Positions 61,017 to 64,000 of a DNA stretch of 64,000 nt are shown piece after piece. The stretch comes from an uncultured Gammaproteobacteria bacterium (GTDB taxonomy: Bacteria; Pseudomonadota; Gammaproteobacteria; HK1), in contig OY282353.1 in the NCBI GenBank assembly GCA_958295465.1, positions 1 through 64,000 on the forward strand. The letters run 5' to 3'. The position numbers and the translations under genes were made by a program. Each line of letters begins with the position of its first letter. The stretch's first letter is position 1. The notes beneath the pieces are model-generated. The model was given only the letters and a program-made list of their open reading frames with translations, was not told the DNA's origin and searched no databases.

Positions 61017-61490
61017 CGTGCCAGGAGCAGATAGTCTGTCCGGTGCAGTAGCACGTCGATTGTCCGGTTTCATGGAGTCCCTTGAGGAGGTGACCCATGA
61101 GACGGACGGAGCTGCTACAGGAGGTCCGGAAGATGCGATTCGTGGGCCTGCGGAGGCTGGCAGGAGAGGCGACTGACGCAGGAGGAGGCGGCGCGGCTGC
61201 TGGGGGGGGTGAGCGCGCGGCTTGCCCCCGCGAAAGCGGGGGTTCCAGCGCTACGTGGACCGTTACGAGGACAAGGGGCTGGACGGGTTGGTGGACAAGC
61301 GTTTGGGGCAGGTGTCTGCACGGCGCGCGCCGGTCGATGAGGTGGTGCGCGCCGAGGCGCTGTACCGGGAGCGCTGTGAAGGATGGAACGTGAAGCATTT
61401 CTACAGCTTCTACCGCCGCGCACACGCGGGCACGCGCAGCTACATCATGGGTGAAGCGGACCCTTCAGCGTGCGGGGTTGGTGGCGAAGG
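61017..61490 (+). pseudogene. Decayed ISNCY-type insertion sequence (copy 2), truncated transposase
   Basis: The leader CAGGAGCAGATAGTCTGTCCGGTG matches copy 1 at 35700. The transposase starts MRRTELLQEVRKMRF (61097), shifts frame through LTQEEAARLLGG, and is best read as RRYVDRYEDKGLDGLVDKRLGQVSARRAPVDEVVRAEALYRERCEGWNVKHFYSFYRR. It shifts again at WVKRTLQRAGLVAKAPGRG and ends near 61490. Several frameshifts and loss of the catalytic part make it inactive. Confidence 0.85.
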
Positions 61491-61988
61491 CGCCGGGGCG
61501 CGGAGCACCAGCTCGCCCGCCGCCGGGGGCAGCCACACCGGCGCAGCCAGCCGCCAGCGCTCGTTGCCGAGCTCCGCGTACCACTTGCCGGACGGCAGAG
61601 GGGGGAGCGCGCCCCGCCAGACGCCGCCCGCGCTCCGGGTCAGCCGAACCTGGACGTCCGCATTCGTGCGCGTGGCGTGGGCGAAGCGCAGTGTCAGCCG
61701 GTCGCCGTCCGTGCCGGCGCCGGTGAGACGGGCCTCGACGACCCCCGGCGCGGGGAAGGCGAGAGTGGCGACGAGCCCGAGGCGCGCGGCCTCCGCGTCG
61801 CGGGCGAGGGAGCGGTTGATCTGCATCCCCTGCCGGTAATAGTCGTCGGCGACGAGACCGTCCCAGGTCGCGTTGGCGAGCACCAGCATGACGACCCCGC
61901 CGAGCACCGCCGTCGCGGGAATCGCGAGCACCATCCACACGAGCGGTTCGCGGTACCAGGGCAGAGGGTGGGAAGAGTTCGCGTTCAT
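61440..61988 (-). CDS. FixH-like membrane protein with an IS-derived tail
   Basis: The 182-residue protein starts PWYREPLVWMVLAIPATAVLGGVVMLVLA (one membrane helix) and continues DGLVADDYYRQGMQINRSLARD, the conserved FixH region, followed by a beta-rich domain. FixH/CcoH assists assembly of cbb3 oxidase. No ccoG, ccoI or ccoNOP genes are near. The last about 18 codons overlap the decayed IS on the other strand, so the native C-terminus was replaced. Confidence 0.78.
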   Translation of the reverse strand: MNANSSHPLPWYREPLVWMVLAIPATAVLGGVVMLVLANATWDGLVADDYYRQGMQINRSLARDAEAARLGLVATLAFPAPGVVEARLTGAGTDGDRLTLRFAHATRTNADVQVRLTRSAGGVWRGALPPLPSGKWYAELGNERWRLAAPVWLPPAAGELVLRAPAPSPPTPHAEGSASPMM

Positions 61989-62389
61989 TCCAGTGGTTCA
62001 TCCCCCGGCCAGACGAAACGGGCCTGCCCATCCGCATCCCTCACCGGCGCATCGATGCCGGTAGCGGGTCATCGGCAAGGGGTACAGGTTGAGCATCGGC
62101 CTTGAGCCGGACCACTGTCCATATGGTTTCGTTCTCGGCGATTTGCCGATCGATCTCCGCCTTGTGAACATCGTAACAGGCCCAGGCATTGCTCAGGTCT
62201 TCGGCACGCAGGGAAGGACAGGCACTCGAAATCCCGGATTCGCTGCTGCCGAGCCTGCGCGCCTGTTATCTCCGGAGCCATCGTGACAATACCAATCATT
62301 GGCCATTGTGTATGATCGCGGCGTGAACGGTTCGTTGCCGCGATGGACGTTGCGGCGGCCATTTCTTCCAGAGTATCCGATGCAAACCC
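61989..62389. other. Intergenic region between FixH-like and HAD–UbiA genes
   Basis: About 400 bases, in part of lower GC. No gene has a start with ribosome-binding site and protein-like composition. The genes expected beside fixH are absent, so this may be a deletion scar. Confidence 0.45.
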
Positions 62390-63877
62390 ATGCGGAGTGA
62401 GCGAGCTGGCCGGACGGCCGACGAGGCCCCTGTCGAGGCGCCTGCCGAGCCGCCGTTGGTCGTCGATGTCGACGGCTCCCTGATCGGCGGGGATCTGTTG
62501 ATCGAGGGGATCGCCCGGCTGCTCTCGGTCTCGCCGCTCAGCCTCTTCGCCCTGCCGTTCCGGCTGGCCGCGGCCATGGTGAGGGGACGTGCCGGGCTGA
62601 AGCGCAGGATCGCGGAGGCGGCTCCGTTGCCCCCCGATACGCTGGCGTGGAACCCGGCCGTGCTGGAGGAGATCGCCGCCGCGCAGGCCGCGGGACGCTC
62701 GGTGTGGCTGGCCTCCGCCTCCGATGCGCGTGCGGTCTCGCCGCTCGCCGAGATGGTGGGGGCGGCGGGCTGCCTCGCCTCGGACGGGCGCACCAACCTG
62801 GCGGGCGAGGCCAAGGCGGCCGCTCTGGCCGCGCGCTTCGGCGAGCGCGGGTTCGATTACATCGGCAACGAGCGGCGCGATCTGGCGGTCTGGAAACGGG
62901 CGCGGCGCGCCATCGGGGTCGGTCTTGGGGCGGGCCTCGCGTGCAAGGTGCGGGCGCTGGACGGCGAGGCCCGGTTCCTGCCCGGGCTCGACGGCGGCCC
63001 GCGCGACTGGTTCCGGGCGTTGCGGCCGTACCAGTGGGTGAAGAACGTGCTCGTGTTCGTTCCCCTCGTCGCGGCGCACGAGACCGGCGCGGGGTCGTAT
63101 CTGGTGGCCGCCGGGATGTTCGTGGCGCTGTCGGCGGTGGCGTCGGGGACCTACCTGCTGAACGATCTGCTTGATCTCCCGCACGATCGCGGGCACCCCG
63201 CCAAGCGCCACCGCCCGATGGCGGCGGGGAAGGTGCCGCTGCTGCCGATGATCGGCATCGGCGCCGCGCTGGCGGCAGGCGGGCTCGCCCTGGCGTTCTG
63301 GCTGTCCGCCGCGGCGGGGCTTTGGGTCCTTGCGTATCTGGTCGTGACCTGCGCCTACTCGCTGTCGCTGAAGCGCAAGACCTTCATCGACGTGACCGTC
63401 CTCGCCATGCTCTATGCAGTTCGTGTGTTGGCCGGCGCGGCGGCGGTGTCGGTTCCGCTGTCGCCCTGGCTGCTCGCCTTCTTCCTGTTCCTGTTCCTCG
63501 CCCTGGCCATCGTCAAGCGCCAGGGCGAGCTGCGCGGATCCGGCCGGTCCGCTCCCGGCGGCCGGGCCTATCTTGCCGAGGATTTCCCGGTAGTGGTGGC
63601 GCTGGGCGCGGCGAGCGGCTTCGCTTCGGTGGTGATTCTGACCCTCTACATCCAGAGCCCGGAGACGGGGGAGCGCTATGCCCGCCCGGAGCTCCTGTGG
63701 CTGATCTGTCCGTTGCTGCTCTACTGGCTGGGGCGCATGGTGCTCCTCGCCGGTCGCGGGGTGGAGGACTCCAAACGGCTACCGGATAACGACGACCCGC
63801 TGCTCTTCGCGCTGCGGGACCGGACGAGCTGGCTGACCGGCCTCGCCGTCCTGACCGCGTTCGCGGCCGCGCTGTGA
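62390..63877 (+). CDS. HAD-domain–UbiA prenyltransferase fusion (decaprenyl-phosphate phosphoribosyltransferase-like)
   Basis: The 495-residue protein has an N-terminal HAD phosphatase-like domain (VVDVDGSLIGGD; VWLASASDARAV; GFDYIGNERRDLAVW) and a C-terminal UbiA membrane domain with 8-9 helices. The first Asp motif is YLLNDLLDLPHDRGHPAKRHRP and the second region CAYSLSLKRKTFIDVTVLA. In this UbiA branch phosphoribose from PRPP is moved to a polyprenyl phosphate, and the HAD domain could remove the 5-phosphate. The following DprE1-like start supports a decaprenyl-phospho-arabinose-like pathway. Confidence 0.85.
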   Translation: MRSERAGRTADEAPVEAPAEPPLVVDVDGSLIGGDLLIEGIARLLSVSPLSLFALPFRLAAAMVRGRAGLKRRIAEAAPLPPDTLAWNPAVLEEIAAAQAAGRSVWLASASDARAVSPLAEMVGAAGCLASDGRTNLAGEAKAAALAARFGERGFDYIGNERRDLAVWKRARRAIGVGLGAGLACKVRALDGEARFLPGLDGGPRDWFRALRPYQWVKNVLVFVPLVAAHETGAGSYLVAAGMFVALSAVASGTYLLNDLLDLPHDRGHPAKRHRPMAAGKVPLLPMIGIGAALAAGGLALAFWLSAAAGLWVLAYLVVTCAYSLSLKRKTFIDVTVLAMLYAVRVLAGAAAVSVPLSPWLLAFFLFLFLALAIVKRQGELRGSGRSAPGGRAYLAEDFPVVVALGAASGFASVVILTLYIQSPETGERYARPELLWLICPLLLYWLGRMVLLAGRGVEDSKRLPDNDDPLLFALRDRTSWLTGLAVLTAFAAAL

Positions 63878-63911
63878 CGCCCACGTGCTTCGTGTTCCGG
63901 GAGCGGGCCGC

Positions 63912-64000
63912 ATGATGCTCTCGGGCTGGGGCCGGTATCCGGCCCTCGATTGCCGGCTGGAGCGCCTGCGCCGGCGCGAGGACCTGCCCGGTCTGCTGCA
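63912..64000 (+). CDS. FAD-dependent oxidase, DprE1-like (3' partial)
   Basis: Only the first 29 codons are in the window: MMLSGWGRYPALDCRLERL and on. LSGWGRYP at the N-terminus is typical of DprE1-like FAD oxidases that oxidise the ribose 2'-hydroxyl of polyprenyl-phospho-ribose. Start 34 bases after the HAD–UbiA gene, so probably one operon. Confidence 0.6.
   Translation, partial: MMLSGWGRYPALDCRLERLRRREDLPGLL

Overview
The window is GC-rich, densely coded DNA that reads as a gammaproteobacterial chromosome. Support comes from the block ychF–pth–rplY(CTC type)–prs, an RNase R gene beside a tRNA-Leu(CAG), an Lpp/OprI-type lipoprotein, nrdR–ribD–ribE, phaA–phaB and a type II secretion operon. 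A formaldehyde-oxidation block of tetrahydromethanopterin (H4MPT) genes (fhcD, mptG, mtdB, mch, a CitG-like gene, fae) indicates methylotrophic or formaldehyde-detoxifying C1 metabolism. No methanol dehydrogenase and no fhcABC lie in the window, so the C1 growth substrate cannot be inferred. The lineage is inferred from gene content only.

Layout. 0–5 kb: end of an HtrA-type protease, then a minus-strand fumarate reductase/succinate dehydrogenase operon (sdhB, two membrane anchors, sdhA). The operon is interrupted between the anchors and sdhA by a two-gene cassette bounded by 15-bp direct repeats. 5–12 kb: mixed housekeeping and stress genes (2-hydroxyacid dehydrogenase, DUF2237, YcaQ-like, DMSP-lyase-like cupin, L,D-transpeptidase, Lpp-like lipoprotein, DUF3750). 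12–18 kb: phaA/phaB for polyhydroxybutyrate, a retropepsin-like protease, molybdopterin genes moaE/moeA, ychF. 18–28 kb: pth, rplY, prs, rnr, tRNA-Leu, nrdR, ribD, ribE. 28–35 kb: a RibD-C reductase and the H4MPT operon with a clear terminator after fae.

35.7–61.5 kb is an accessory region bounded by two degenerate copies of the same insertion sequence in the same orientation. It holds an O-antigen-ligase-like protein, sulfotransferases, duplicated capsule-type glycosyltransferases next to duplicated secreted proteins, and a complete-looking T2SS (gspD, C-like, M, L, K, J, I, H, G, F and, apart from them, E). gspE is separated from gspF by a glycosyltransferase–sulfotransferase fusion, a GT-D-type glycosyltransferase and a complete IS with inverted repeats and a 9-bp target duplication that splits a small gene. 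61.4–64 kb: a FixH-like protein, a HAD–UbiA fusion and the start of a DprE1-like oxidase, suggesting polyprenyl-phosphate-sugar synthesis.

The most unusual signal is structural. At four tightly packed gene junctions (sdhB/anchor, moeA/moaE, mtdB/mch, mch/citG-like) the DNA around the upstream stop and downstream start is tandemly duplicated. Each leaves a 34–62-codon mini-ORF made from the start of the downstream gene, usually plus the tail of the upstream gene, and three of them keep the 4-bp stop/start overlap with the true gene. With the direct-repeat-flanked cassette at a fifth junction, this suggests a recurrent mutational process acting on operon junctions in this genome.
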